The translations under genes were made by a program, and so were the position numbers. A DNA stretch of 64,000 nt from Cellulophaga tyrosinoxydans. Its GTDB lineage: Bacteria; Bacteroidota; Bacteroidia; Flavobacteriales; Flavobacteriaceae. The stretch covers positions 170,414-234,413 of the forward strand of contig NZ_FWXO01000005.1 in assembly GCF_900176415.1 (NCBI RefSeq), read 5' to 3'. The notes under the pieces were generated by a model that was given only the letters and a program-made list of their open reading frames with translations, ran no database searches and had not been told where the DNA came from. Positions 1 through 9,130 of the stretch are shown piece by piece; position 1 is the stretch's first letter; each line of letters begins with the position of its first letter.

Positions 1-580
1 TATAGAATGATATGAAAAGAAGATTATTCGTAGAATTTACGACAGTTGTTAGCTTTGGGGTATTAATGCTATAAAACTCTTGTATCGTAAGTTCTAAAAA
101 AAGTTTATTAGAAAAGACTGCCTTTTAAAAGTAGTCTTTTGAACTTTTATAGACATAGTGTGATGCCATAAAAGAGACGAAGTAACTGACAAAATCGATG
201 CTATTTAACGTGTAAAACTTTCATATCACTTATATAATAAAGTTCATGGTCATGCAATCGATGTTATTTACACTTTATGTATATGGCCCAACTTATAATA
301 AAATTTATAATAACTAATTTAAGTTTTTGCGATTGTAATAGCAAGTAATTGGTCAACGACTGACTATTAAAAGCTTAAATATTTTTAAATATTGGATGGA
401 AAAGATGTTTTGGAATGCGTATACATTGGATTGAGCTTCTAAATGAGATTTAAGTAATAAGTTATAGTAGTTCATTTGTATATTTCTTCAATAAATAGCA
501 AGACAGAGCAGGATGGTTTTTTTAAAGAAAAAAATAATCTTGCTTACTTGGTATAACACTGTTTTGAGATTTATTGGAGA
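1..580. other. Intergenic region left of the polysaccharide locus
   Basis: No open frame with coding character was found on either strand. The stretch is AT-rich. It holds one clear hairpin at 112-140 (8-bp arms AAAAGACT and AGTCTTTT, with the inner palindrome CTTTTAAAAG at 122-131) followed by a loose T-rich tract, which may be the terminator of a gene to the left of the window. No convincing TAnnTTTG promoter box was found before the first gene at 581, so the promoter of the 34-kb gene run could not be placed. Confidence 0.5.
112..140. terminator. Hairpin, possible terminator of an upstream gene
   Basis: Inverted repeat with arms at 112-119 and 133-140 and a 13-base centre that is itself palindromic. 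The right arm ends in TTTT and is followed by a further T-rich stretch. The role as a terminator is inferred from shape only; the gene it would serve lies outside the window. Confidence 0.3.
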
Positions 581-3361
581 ATGAAATTAGAAAAAAAATT
601 GTTTTTACTTTTTTGCCTATTGTTTTTGGTCTTAACCTCATGTAAAGTGGAGATGATCAAAGAGCCTGAGCAATTGGTCATTTCCGAAAGTTTTAAAAAT
701 CCTTTAGGTTTCTACCATAATAAACCAACATTTTCCTGGAAATTACCTGTTTCAGACAAAATTAAATTTCAGTCCGCTTACCAAGTAGTTGTTGCGTCTT
801 CAAAAGATTTGTTGCCAAACAAAGCTGATTTGTGGAATTCTGAAAAGCAATTAAGTTCGCAATCTATATTTATCAAATATGAGGGTAAGGAATTACATTC
901 ACGCCAAAAAGTATACTGGCAAGTACGTTTTTGGAATCAAGATGGAATTAGTTCTGAGTGGAGCGAAATCAATCATTTTGAGTTAGGGTTATTAAATAAT
1001 TCAGACTGGCAAGCCAAATGGGCAGGTCTAGATACCGCAAAGGATAGTATTAAAGGCGTTCGCAACTTTTTAATGCACAGACCTCAATATTTACGAAAAA
1101 GTTTTGACTTACCAGCAGAGTTTGAATCGGCTCGATTATACATTACAGCCAAAGGTGTTTTTGATGTGCATTTAAACGGAAAAGATGTAAGTGATGATGT
1201 GCTGCCACCTGGTTGGACACCATATAATCATCGCATAGAAACTATGACTTATAATGTTACAGACTTACTGACATTAGGTAAAAATGCAATAGCGGTAGAA
1301 TTAGCATCGGGTTGGCATTCAGGCAGAATCAGTAGAGGTAAAGCAGTTTATGAAAACTTTGCTTCACCAAAAATTTTATGTCAGTTAGAAGTGACTTTGA
1401 AAGACGGTACAAAAAAAATTATCGTTTCTGATGGAACATGGAAAGGAACCACAAACGGTCCCATACGATTGGCAGGTTTGTATGATGGCGAAGTTTATAA
1501 TGCCAACTTAGAAATACCAAATTGGGCAGAAGCTAACTTTGATGACACCACATGGGAAACTACAGAAACAGAAGCTATAGCGGATAGCGTAAAACTAGAA
1601 CCAAAACGCCACGAATCTGTTAAGCAAACAGCTGTATTAGAGGATGTTGAAATGGTGTCAACTACAGAATCTTCTGTAATATTCAATATGAAACAGAATA
1701 TGTTGGGTGTTCCAAAAGTGAATGTACCCATGAAAAAAGGAGATACGCTTAGTATTCGTTTTTCTGAAATGTTATTATCAGATGGTACATTTTATACCGA
1801 AAATTATCGTTCTGCTAAATCAACCGATTATTACATTGCTGCTAAAGATGGATATATAGAATGGTCTCCAAAATTCACGTTTCATGGGTTTCAATATGTA
1901 GAATTATCAGGATTTGATACTTCAGTAAAGCCAAATACGAGTTGGATTAAAGGCTTGGTGCAACATTCAGATATAAAAAAGAATGGTTCATTTACATCAT
2001 CGCATGAAAAATTAAATCAATTACAAAGTAATATTACTTGGGGTTTACGTGATAACCTATTAGATGTGCCTACAGATTGCCCACAGCGTGATGAACGTTT
2101 AGGCTGGACAGGTGATGCTCAAGTAATCACACCAACAGCCATGTTTAATTATGACACACATGCTTTATGGACAGCTTGGTTGCAGAGTATGCGTGAAACA
2201 CAATCTGAACATGATAATGGATTAGTACCTTTTATAATTCCAGATGTGTTACAAAATAACAACGCCAGTTCTGGTTGGGGAGATGCCTGTGTTATTATCC
2301 CTTGGGATATTTATAACATAACAGGAGACAAAACTGTTTTAGAAGAAAATTATGAAATGGGAAAAAAATGGATTGGTTACTACCAAACTAATGCAAAAAA
2401 TAATATTCCCAATATACATTCGTTTGCAGATTGGTTGCAGCCTTACCCAGAAAAAACAGGGAAAATTGGCAATAGAGGTGATACACCAAGATTGTTTGTT
2501 AATACAGCTTATTTTGCGCATTCAGCTCATTTAGTATCTAAAATAGCGGGTGTTTTAGGTAAAACAGAAGATGAAAAAAAATACAAAGAATTATATAAAG
2601 AAATAGCATTATCATTTGAAGATGAATTCTTTGATAAAAACGGGAAATTCAAAATCAAAAAGCAAACTCAAACCAGCTATTTGTTGGCAATATATTTTGA
2701 TTTGTTAAAACCAGAAACCAAACTAAAAGCCCAAAAACACCTTCTAGAAGAAATAAAAAATGCAGATTATCATTTGGGAACAGGCTTTTTAGGCACACCA
2801 TTATTGCCGAAAGTTTTGGATGATATGGGCGAAGTAGATTTAATGTATAAAATTCTATTTAAAGAAACTTACCCATCTTGGTTTTATTCTATCAATCAGG
2901 GGGCGACCACCATGTGGGAGCGTTGGAATAGTTATAGTAAAGCCGAAGGCTATAACCCACAAAGCATGAATAGTTTAAATCATTATGCTTACGGTGCTAT
3001 CGGCCAATGGATGTACGAGCGTATTGCAGGAATCGCTTCTTTAGAGCCAGGATATAAGAAAATTAGAATGGCACCAATACCTAATGTTGAGTATTTGAAA
3101 TCGGCTTCCGCAATTGTAAAAACACCTTATGGAGAAGCATCATCATCTTGGAAAATTGAAGGTAATTCCTTTATTCTTGATATTGTGATTCCTCCAAATA
3201 CTTCCGCAGAAGTACAAATTCCTTATGGTGAAAAAGAAAATTTGCGCGTAAACGGAAATGATTTCACGGAAACTTCAAATTTAAAATTAATCAGTTCTGA
3301 TAAAAATCTAATCAAGGTTTTAGCAGAACCAGGAACATATAAATTTCAAACGAAACTTTAA
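581..3361 (+). CDS. GH78 alpha-L-rhamnosidase, outer-membrane lipoprotein, copy A
   Basis: This protein should remove terminal alpha-L-rhamnose by inversion. The first ~20 residues form a signal peptide ending in the lipobox LTSC, so it is probably a lipoprotein facing the periplasm or surface. It has the usual order of a large GH78 enzyme: N-terminal beta-sandwich domains (fibronectin-like, then the rhamnose-binding type around residues 150-330), an (alpha/alpha)6 barrel from about 480 to 820, and a C-terminal beta domain. The motif DCPQRDERLGWTGDA contains the probable general acid Glu505, and WERW contains the probable base Glu780; both are intact. Length (926 aa) is normal for the family. 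The next gene is a duplicate of exactly the same length 6 bases downstream. Substrate specificity cannot be read from the sequence, but the sulfatases nearby suggest it acts after desulfation. Confidence 0.92.
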   Translation: MKLEKKLFLLFCLLFLVLTSCKVEMIKEPEQLVISESFKNPLGFYHNKPTFSWKLPVSDKIKFQSAYQVVVASSKDLLPNKADLWNSEKQLSSQSIFIKYEGKELHSRQKVYWQVRFWNQDGISSEWSEINHFELGLLNNSDWQAKWAGLDTAKDSIKGVRNFLMHRPQYLRKSFDLPAEFESARLYITAKGVFDVHLNGKDVSDDVLPPGWTPYNHRIETMTYNVTDLLTLGKNAIAVELASGWHSGRISRGKAVYENFASPKILCQLEVTLKDGTKKIIVSDGTWKGTTNGPIRLAGLYDGEVYNANLEIPNWAEANFDDTTWETTETEAIADSVKLEPKRHESVKQTAVLEDVEMVSTTESSVIFNMKQNMLGVPKVNVPMKKGDTLSIRFSEMLLSDGTFYTENYRSAKSTDYYIAAKDGYIEWSPKFTFHGFQYVELSGFDTSVKPNTSWIKGLVQHSDIKKNGSFTSSHEKLNQLQSNITWGLRDNLLDVPTDCPQRDERLGWTGDAQVITPTAMFNYDTHALWTAWLQSMRETQSEHDNGLVPFIIPDVLQNNNASSGWGDACVIIPWDIYNITGDKTVLEENYEMGKKWIGYYQTNAKNNIPNIHSFADWLQPYPEKTGKIGNRGDTPRLFVNTAYFAHSAHLVSKIAGVLGKTEDEKKYKELYKEIALSFEDEFFDKNGKFKIKKQTQTSYLLAIYFDLLKPETKLKAQKHLLEEIKNADYHLGTGFLGTPLLPKVLDDMGEVDLMYKILFKETYPSWFYSINQGATTMWERWNSYSKAEGYNPQSMNSLNHYAYGAIGQWMYERIAGIASLEPGYKKIRMAPIPNVEYLKSASAIVKTPYGEASSSWKIEGNSFILDIVIPPNTSAEVQIPYGEKENLRVNGNDFTETSNLKLISSDKNLIKVLAEPGTYKFQTKL

Positions 3362-3367
3362 ATCAAA

Positions 3368-6148
3368 ATGACAAAACAATCAAATTTTGCAATTGCTTTT
3401 TATGCCTTATTAAGTCTGGTTATTCTTAATCTTACAAGCTGTAAAAATCAACAACCTTTTTTACAAAATGCTGAAAGCTTAACAATTTCTGAAGGCTTTA
3501 AAAATCCTCTTGGGTTTTACAATGCAGCACCAACCTTTTCATGGAATTTGCCCGTTGAAACAGATGTAAAAAGCCAATCAGCATATCAAATTGTGGTGGC
3601 TTCAAATCCCGATTTGCTTCCAAATAAAGCCGATTTGTGGGATTCTAAAAAACAAGTTTCAGAGCAATCAACGTTTATAGCATATGCGGGTAAAAACTTG
3701 AATTCTCGTCAAAAAGTATATTGGCAAGTAAAATATTGGAATCAAGAAAATGTGGAATCTAATTGGAGTGAAATTAATCATTTCGAATTAGGATTGTTAA
3801 ATAATAAGGACTGGAAAGCCCAATGGATTGGTATTGATACTGCTAAAGATAGTATAAGAGGTCGAGAAAAAGTACTCATTCATAAACCTCAATATTTACG
3901 TAAAGTTTTTGATTTAACAAATGAGGTAGCTTCAGCAAGATTATATATTACAGCCAAAGGTGTTTTTGACGTTTCAATAAATGGAGAAAATGTTTCAGAC
4001 GATGTAATGTCACCAGGTTTTACAACTTATGATAAACGCATTGAAACTTTGACTTATGATGTTACCGCTCTAGTTAAATCAGGGCAAAACGCCATAGGAG
4101 TGGAACTTGCTTCGGGTTGGCATTCAGGACGTTTACTTTGGGGGACAACACCATGGGATAACACCATATCTCCAAAATTTTTAGCACAATTGGAAATAAC
4201 AATGAAAGATGGTTCAAAAGAAACTATTGTTACTGATAATAGTTGGAAAGGAATGACTAATGGTCCGCTTCAGTTTGCAGAAATCTATGATGGCGAAATT
4301 TATAATGAGAACTTGGAAATACCAAATTGGTCTACAAACAATTTTGATGATAAAGATTGGAGTCCAGTTGAGGTGGCAATTATTGAGGATAATGTTAAGT
4401 TAGAACCAAAACGCCACACCACGGTAAAAGGAAAGTTGGTGCTCACACCCCAAGAAATCACAGAGAAAGATGGTGGCATAATATTCGATTTAAAGCAAAA
4501 TATGGTTGGGGTGCCTTTGGTTAAGGTGCCAATGAAAAAAGGTGATACCTTAAAAATTAGATTTTCTGAGATGTTATCTCCGGACGGTACCTTTTACACC
4601 AAAAATTACAGAAGCGCACATTCTACAGACTATTTTATAGCTGCTCAAGATGGCGATATTGAATATATGCCTAAGTTTACATTTCATGGATTCCGATTTG
4701 TAGAATTAAGCGGATTTGATACTTCAAAAGAACCTTCAAAAAGTTGGGTTAAGGGTATCGTTTTGTATTCTGACTTTGATGATAACGGTACTTTTACTTC
4801 TTCACATGATAAATTAAACAAATTGCAAAGTAATATTGTTTGGGGCTTGCGTGGTAATTTTTTAGATATACCTACTGATTGCCCTCAGCGAAATGAAAGA
4901 TTAGGCTGGACCGGTGACGCACAAGTTTTTGGACCAACCTCTATGTTTAATGCCGATGTTTATAAATTTTGGGCAAGTTGGTTACAAAGCGTTCGAGAAG
5001 CACAACTACAAGATGGAGCGATTCCTTGGACGGTTCCAGATTCTCGAGGCAATAAAATTGCAAGTTCTGGTTGGGGCGATGTTTGTACTGTTATCCCATG
5101 GAAGATTTATATGCGAACCGGCGACACAAGAATTTTAGAGGAGAATTTTGAAATGATGCAAAACTGGTTGGAGTATCATAAGTTAAAATCGAAAAAATAT
5201 ATTTCAAACATGATGTCTTTTTCCGATTGGTTGCAGCCACATCCTGAAAATGGAGATACTAAAGGGGATACTTCTCTTAACTTAATTGGAACAGCATATT
5301 TTGCTTATTCAGCTAAGTTAACGGCCCAAGCAGCAAAGGTGTTAGGGAAAAAAGAAGAACAAGCAAAGTATCACACTTTATACAAAACGATTGCTAAGGC
5401 ATTTGAAAATGAGTTTTTTGATGAAAACGGAAAAATCAAAGGTGTAACTGAAACTCAAACGTCATACTTGTTGGCTTTAGCTTTCGATTTGCTGCCAGAA
5501 AGCAAACAACAAATAGCAAAATCTAATTTATTGGAAAAAATTAAAGAAGCTGATAATCATTTAAGAACGGGGTTTTTAGGCACGCCACTATTATCTCAAG
5601 TTCTAGACGAAATGGGTGAAATAGACTTAATGTATAAATTACTTTTTAACGAAACTTACCCTTCATGGTTTTACTCCATTAACCAAGGAGCAACCACTAT
5701 TTGGGAACGTTGGAATAGTTACAGTAAAACGGAGGGTTTTAACCCTCAAAATATGAATAGCTTAAATCATTATGCCTATGGTGCTATTGGGGAATGGATG
5801 TATGAACGTGTTGCAGGTATTGCTCCACTTGAGGCTGGTTATAAAAAAATAAGAATTTCGCCAATACCTAATGAAAAATTAACTTCAGCTTCAGCAATCC
5901 TGAATACTCCTTATGGAAAAGTGTCTTCTTCTTGGAAGTTAGAAAATAATACATTTCAATTAGAAACAACGATTCCGCCAAATACAACAGCCACCATTAT
6001 AATACCAGCAAATGTAAAGGAAGAATTACGATTAAATGGTGAGACTTTTAAGCAAGATTCAAATGTAAAGTTAATTAATGCAAAAAATGGTTTTTATGAA
6101 ATTATGGTGCCCTCAGGTACTTATAGTTTTCAATCATCAATAAAATAA
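3368..6148 (+). CDS. GH78 alpha-L-rhamnosidase, outer-membrane lipoprotein, copy B
   Basis: Tandem paralogue of the preceding gene, also 926 aa, roughly two thirds identical by eye across the N-terminal half. It has a signal peptide with lipobox LTSC at residues 23-26. The acid motif reads DCPQRNERLGW: the acid Glu510 is present, but the Asp that precedes it in copy A (Asp504) is Asn509 here. The base Glu780 in WERW is present. The domain order is the same as in copy A. The stop codon overlaps the first possible start of the following sulfatase (TAATG), although that gene more likely begins 9 bases later. The Asn change next to the acid, and differences in the surrounding barrel, suggest a different pH optimum or linkage/sulfation preference rather than loss of activity; this is inference. 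Confidence 0.92.
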   Translation: MTKQSNFAIAFYALLSLVILNLTSCKNQQPFLQNAESLTISEGFKNPLGFYNAAPTFSWNLPVETDVKSQSAYQIVVASNPDLLPNKADLWDSKKQVSEQSTFIAYAGKNLNSRQKVYWQVKYWNQENVESNWSEINHFELGLLNNKDWKAQWIGIDTAKDSIRGREKVLIHKPQYLRKVFDLTNEVASARLYITAKGVFDVSINGENVSDDVMSPGFTTYDKRIETLTYDVTALVKSGQNAIGVELASGWHSGRLLWGTTPWDNTISPKFLAQLEITMKDGSKETIVTDNSWKGMTNGPLQFAEIYDGEIYNENLEIPNWSTNNFDDKDWSPVEVAIIEDNVKLEPKRHTTVKGKLVLTPQEITEKDGGIIFDLKQNMVGVPLVKVPMKKGDTLKIRFSEMLSPDGTFYTKNYRSAHSTDYFIAAQDGDIEYMPKFTFHGFRFVELSGFDTSKEPSKSWVKGIVLYSDFDDNGTFTSSHDKLNKLQSNIVWGLRGNFLDIPTDCPQRNERLGWTGDAQVFGPTSMFNADVYKFWASWLQSVREAQLQDGAIPWTVPDSRGNKIASSGWGDVCTVIPWKIYMRTGDTRILEENFEMMQNWLEYHKLKSKKYISNMMSFSDWLQPHPENGDTKGDTSLNLIGTAYFAYSAKLTAQAAKVLGKKEEQAKYHTLYKTIAKAFENEFFDENGKIKGVTETQTSYLLALAFDLLPESKQQIAKSNLLEKIKEADNHLRTGFLGTPLLSQVLDEMGEIDLMYKLLFNETYPSWFYSINQGATTIWERWNSYSKTEGFNPQNMNSLNHYAYGAIGEWMYERVAGIAPLEAGYKKIRISPIPNEKLTSASAILNTPYGKVSSSWKLENNTFQLETTIPPNTTATIIIPANVKEELRLNGETFKQDSNVKLINAKNGFYEIMVPSGTYSFQSSIK

Positions 6149-6156
6149 TGTATCCC

Positions 6157-7647
6157 ATGAAAATAAAAACTATAATCATCTCAATATCTTTTTTGCTTTT
6201 GATGCAACTAAGTTGCGGACAAATAGCAAAGAATGTAAAAACAAGCCATCCTAAAAAACCTAATATTGTTTACATATTGACGGATCAATGGAGAGGTTCA
6301 GCTTTAGGCTACGCAGGAGATCCAAATGTGAAAACACCTAATCTAGATGCTCTCGCAAAAACTTCTGTAAATTTTACTAACGCCGTATCGGTAACCCCTG
6401 TATGCACACCTCATAGAGCAGCTTTATTAACAGGCCGTTTTCCAACTACTACAGGCATGTTTTTAAACGATATTTACTTGCCAAGTGAAGAATTATGTAT
6501 GGCTGAAATCTTTAAAGCAGAAGGTTATAGTACTGCCTATTGGGGTAAATGGCATTTAGACGGACATGGTAGAGAAAATAATGTAGCACCAGAAAGGCGA
6601 CAAGGTTTTGATTATTGGAAAGGTGCGGAATGCGATCATAATTATGAGAAAGAACATTATTATGCAAATAACGATTCTGAAAAAAAGTATTGGGAGGGCT
6701 ATTCACCGTTTGCAATAGTAAAAGATGTTAATGAATATATAAGTACTCATGCAAAAGACTCAAACCCATTTTTAATGGTAGTTTCATTAGCAACACCACA
6801 TTATCCTCACAACAGTGCACCTCAAAAATATAAAGATGTGTATCCTATTGAAAATATTAAATTAGCGCCAAATGTATCAGCGCAATGGAAGGGCCAAGCT
6901 TTACAAGAATCACAAGGTTATTACGCGCATTGTACTGCAACCGATGAAGCGATTGGAACGCTATTGGATAAGATAAAAGCACTTAATTTATCAGATAACA
7001 CCATTATCGTCTTTTCTTCGGATCATGGAGAAATGATGGGCGGTCATGATGTGAAACCATTCACCAAACAGTTAGCTTGGGATGAATCAATAAGAGTCCC
7101 TTTTTTAATTAGTTACCCTGGCATTGGTAAAAACAAAGGGACAACTATTAATGCTCCAATTACAACTCCTGATATATTACCATCTTTATTAGGATTAGCA
7201 AATATTGAGATTCCTATTACGATAGAAGGGGAGAACCTTTCAGAATTAATAAAGAGTCCAGATCCGAATGCGGATCGTGCCGCATTGGTTATGAATGTAC
7301 GTCCTTTTGCAAATAATTTTAATGATAAGGCATATAGAGCTATTAGAACAAAGCAATATACCTATGCCAGAACGCAACAGGGGGCTAGTATGCTATTTGA
7401 TAATGTAAATGACCCTTATCAAATGAATAATTTATTAAATAAACCCGAATTTAAAAAACTTCAGAATCAATTAGATTCGCAATTAAACAAGGAGCTAAAG
7501 AAAATTAATGACCCCTTTAAACCACAAGAATATTACATGAAAAAATGGAATTATTCTTTTGGTGAGCAGGGCAGAGCCATTGATTTTAAAAGTTGGGCTG
7601 AAGGGAAAGGTATAGTACAGTCACCAAAATTAATTCAACAAGAATAA
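6157..7647 (+). CDS. Type I sulfatase (S1 family), lipoprotein, CTPHR type
   Basis: Formylglycine-dependent sulfatase of the alkaline-phosphatase superfamily, expected to cleave sulfate esters from a sulfated sugar. The maturation motif is CTPHRAALLTG with Cys83, counting from the ATG at 6157. That start is chosen over 6148 because it begins directly with a signal peptide (lipobox QLSC). The first metal site reads TDQWR and the second is SDHGE further on, both as in choline-sulfatase/arylsulfatase-like S1 proteins. The length of 496 aa is typical. It lies between a rhamnosidase and another sulfatase, 10 bases from the latter, so it is cotranscribed with them. The position of the sulfate removed cannot be told. 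Maturation needs a formylglycine-generating enzyme that is not in this window. Confidence 0.9.
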   Translation: MKIKTIIISISFLLLMQLSCGQIAKNVKTSHPKKPNIVYILTDQWRGSALGYAGDPNVKTPNLDALAKTSVNFTNAVSVTPVCTPHRAALLTGRFPTTTGMFLNDIYLPSEELCMAEIFKAEGYSTAYWGKWHLDGHGRENNVAPERRQGFDYWKGAECDHNYEKEHYYANNDSEKKYWEGYSPFAIVKDVNEYISTHAKDSNPFLMVVSLATPHYPHNSAPQKYKDVYPIENIKLAPNVSAQWKGQALQESQGYYAHCTATDEAIGTLLDKIKALNLSDNTIIVFSSDHGEMMGGHDVKPFTKQLAWDESIRVPFLISYPGIGKNKGTTINAPITTPDILPSLLGLANIEIPITIEGENLSELIKSPDPNADRAALVMNVRPFANNFNDKAYRAIRTKQYTYARTQQGASMLFDNVNDPYQMNNLLNKPEFKKLQNQLDSQLNKELKKINDPFKPQEYYMKKWNYSFGEQGRAIDFKSWAEGKGIVQSPKLIQQE

Positions 7648-7657
7648 TTATTATTAA

Positions 7658-9130
7658 ATGAAAAAATACATTCACATAATTTTCATCCTATTTGGTTTTT
7701 TATTAAGCAACGCTCAGAAACTAAAAACAAACAAAACAAAGAATCAACCCAATGTATTGGTGTTTTATGTAGATGATTTACGAGCAGAATTAGGTTGCTA
7801 CGGTAGTAAAACAGCCATTACGCCCAACATCGATAAATTGGCTTCAGAAGGCGTTATGTTTAATAAGGCTTATGTTCAACAAGCAATTTGTGCACCGTCA
7901 AGAATGAGTACCTTGACTGGTTTGCGCCCAGAAACACTTGGTATTTATAGCATATTTACACCGCTGCGTAAAGTGCATAAAGATGTGGTTACCATGCCAC
8001 AACTTTTTAAAGAAAACGGATACAAAACGATAAGTTTAGGAAAGGTTTATCATCATTCATTTGATGATAAAGAAAGCTGGACTACCCAATTTGAAAAAGA
8101 TGGCAATAGTTATTTAAAACCAGAGAACATAACATTGTTAGAAAAACTTAAAAAAGAAGGTAATAAAAATCTTAATGGGCCTGCTTTTGAAGATGCCGAT
8201 GTGGAAGACGAAGCATACAAAGATGGTCGGGTTGCAAAAAATGCAATCGAAACCTTGCACAAAGTTAAAGATGATAAATTTTTAATGTTTGTAGGTTTAA
8301 GTAAACCGCATTTACCTTTTAGTGCACCAAAAAAGTATTGGGACTTGCACAATAAAAACGATTTTGAAGTGCCATCAAGAGGAAAGCCAAAAGACATGTA
8401 TAAATTGGCATTAACCAATTGGGGCGAATTACGAGGCTATTATGGCATTCCTGCCGAGGGCGATTTAGATGATGATTTAACCAAAACTTTAATTCAGGGT
8501 TATCACGCTTGCGTGAGTTACATCGATGCGCAGGTTGGTAAAGTGATGCAAACACTTGAAGCGTTAGACTTACGTAAAAGCACCATGGTTATTTTTATGA
8601 GTGACCACGGGTATAAAATTGGTGAATATGGAGCTTGGAATAAGCATTCTAATGTAGAAATTGATGTAAGAGTTCCGTTAATTATCAGCAGAGAAACCAA
8701 ATATGAATCTAGATTGGCTGGAGTTACTTCTGATGCGCTTGTTGAAAATGTAGATATTTTTTCAACTTTGGTAGATGTATGCAACTTAAAAGGCCCAAAA
8801 TCTGACGGTAAAAGTTTAATTCCAGTTTTAGATAATCCAAAAATAAAATGGGACGAGATCGCCACAAGTGTTTATCCTAGAGGAAATAAAATCATGGGAT
8901 GTACTTCAACGGATGGGGAATGGCGTTACACAGAATGGCGCGACGCAAAAACACACGAAGTTATTCAAGCAGAATTGTATGAACATAAAAATAGTCTGTT
9001 ATCTTTTGTAAATCTGTCTGGAAATTTGAAATATGCATTAGTAGAAAAAAGAATGAAATCACTTTTAGAAACCCAATTCCCTAAAAATGGCAAACCATTT
9101 TTACAAAATGATCAACCTAGAAAAAAATAA
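7658..9130 (+). CDS. Type I sulfatase, iduronate-2-sulfatase-like, secreted
   Basis: Sulfatase of the iduronate-2-sulfatase-like branch of S1. A signal peptide ends near residue 20 (SNAQ). The metal site [12 protein letters not shown] is followed by the maturation motif [11 protein letters not shown] with Cys78, then [11 protein letters not shown] with a downstream KHS metal/substrate motif. The 490 aa length is usual. The stop codon is immediately followed by the ATG of the next gene with no gap, so translation of the two is likely coupled. In algal glycan loci this branch often removes sulfate from the 2- or 3-position of uronate or rhamnose, but the exact target here is inference. Confidence 0.9.
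   Translation: MKKYIHIIFILFGFLLSNAQKLKTNKTKNQPNVLVFYVDDLRAELGCYGSKTAITPNIDKLASEGVMFNKAYVQQAICAPSRMSTLTGLRPETLGIYSIFTPLRKVHKDVVTMPQLFKENGYKTISLGKVYHHSFDDKESWTTQFEKDGNSYLKPENITLLEKLKKEGNKNLNGPAFEDADVEDEAYKDGRVAKNAIETLHKVKDDKFLMFVGLSKPHLPFSAPKKYWDLHNKNDFEVPSRGKPKDMYKLALTNWGELRGYYGIPAEGDLDDDLTKTLIQGYHACVSYIDAQVGKVMQTLEALDLRKSTMVIFMSDHGYKIGEYGAWNKHSNVEIDVRVPLIISRETKYESRLAGVTSDALVENVDIFSTLVDVCNLKGPKSDGKSLIPVLDNPKIKWDEIATSVYPRGNKIMGCTSTDGEWRYTEWRDAKTHEVIQAELYEHKNSLLSFVNLSGNLKYALVEKRMKSLLETQFPKNGKPFLQNDQPRKK

Noticed and set aside
8110..8865. Several 78-115-codon minus-strand frames inside the 7658 sulfatase
   Set aside because: Shadows of a complete gene on the other strand, overlapping each other in different frames.
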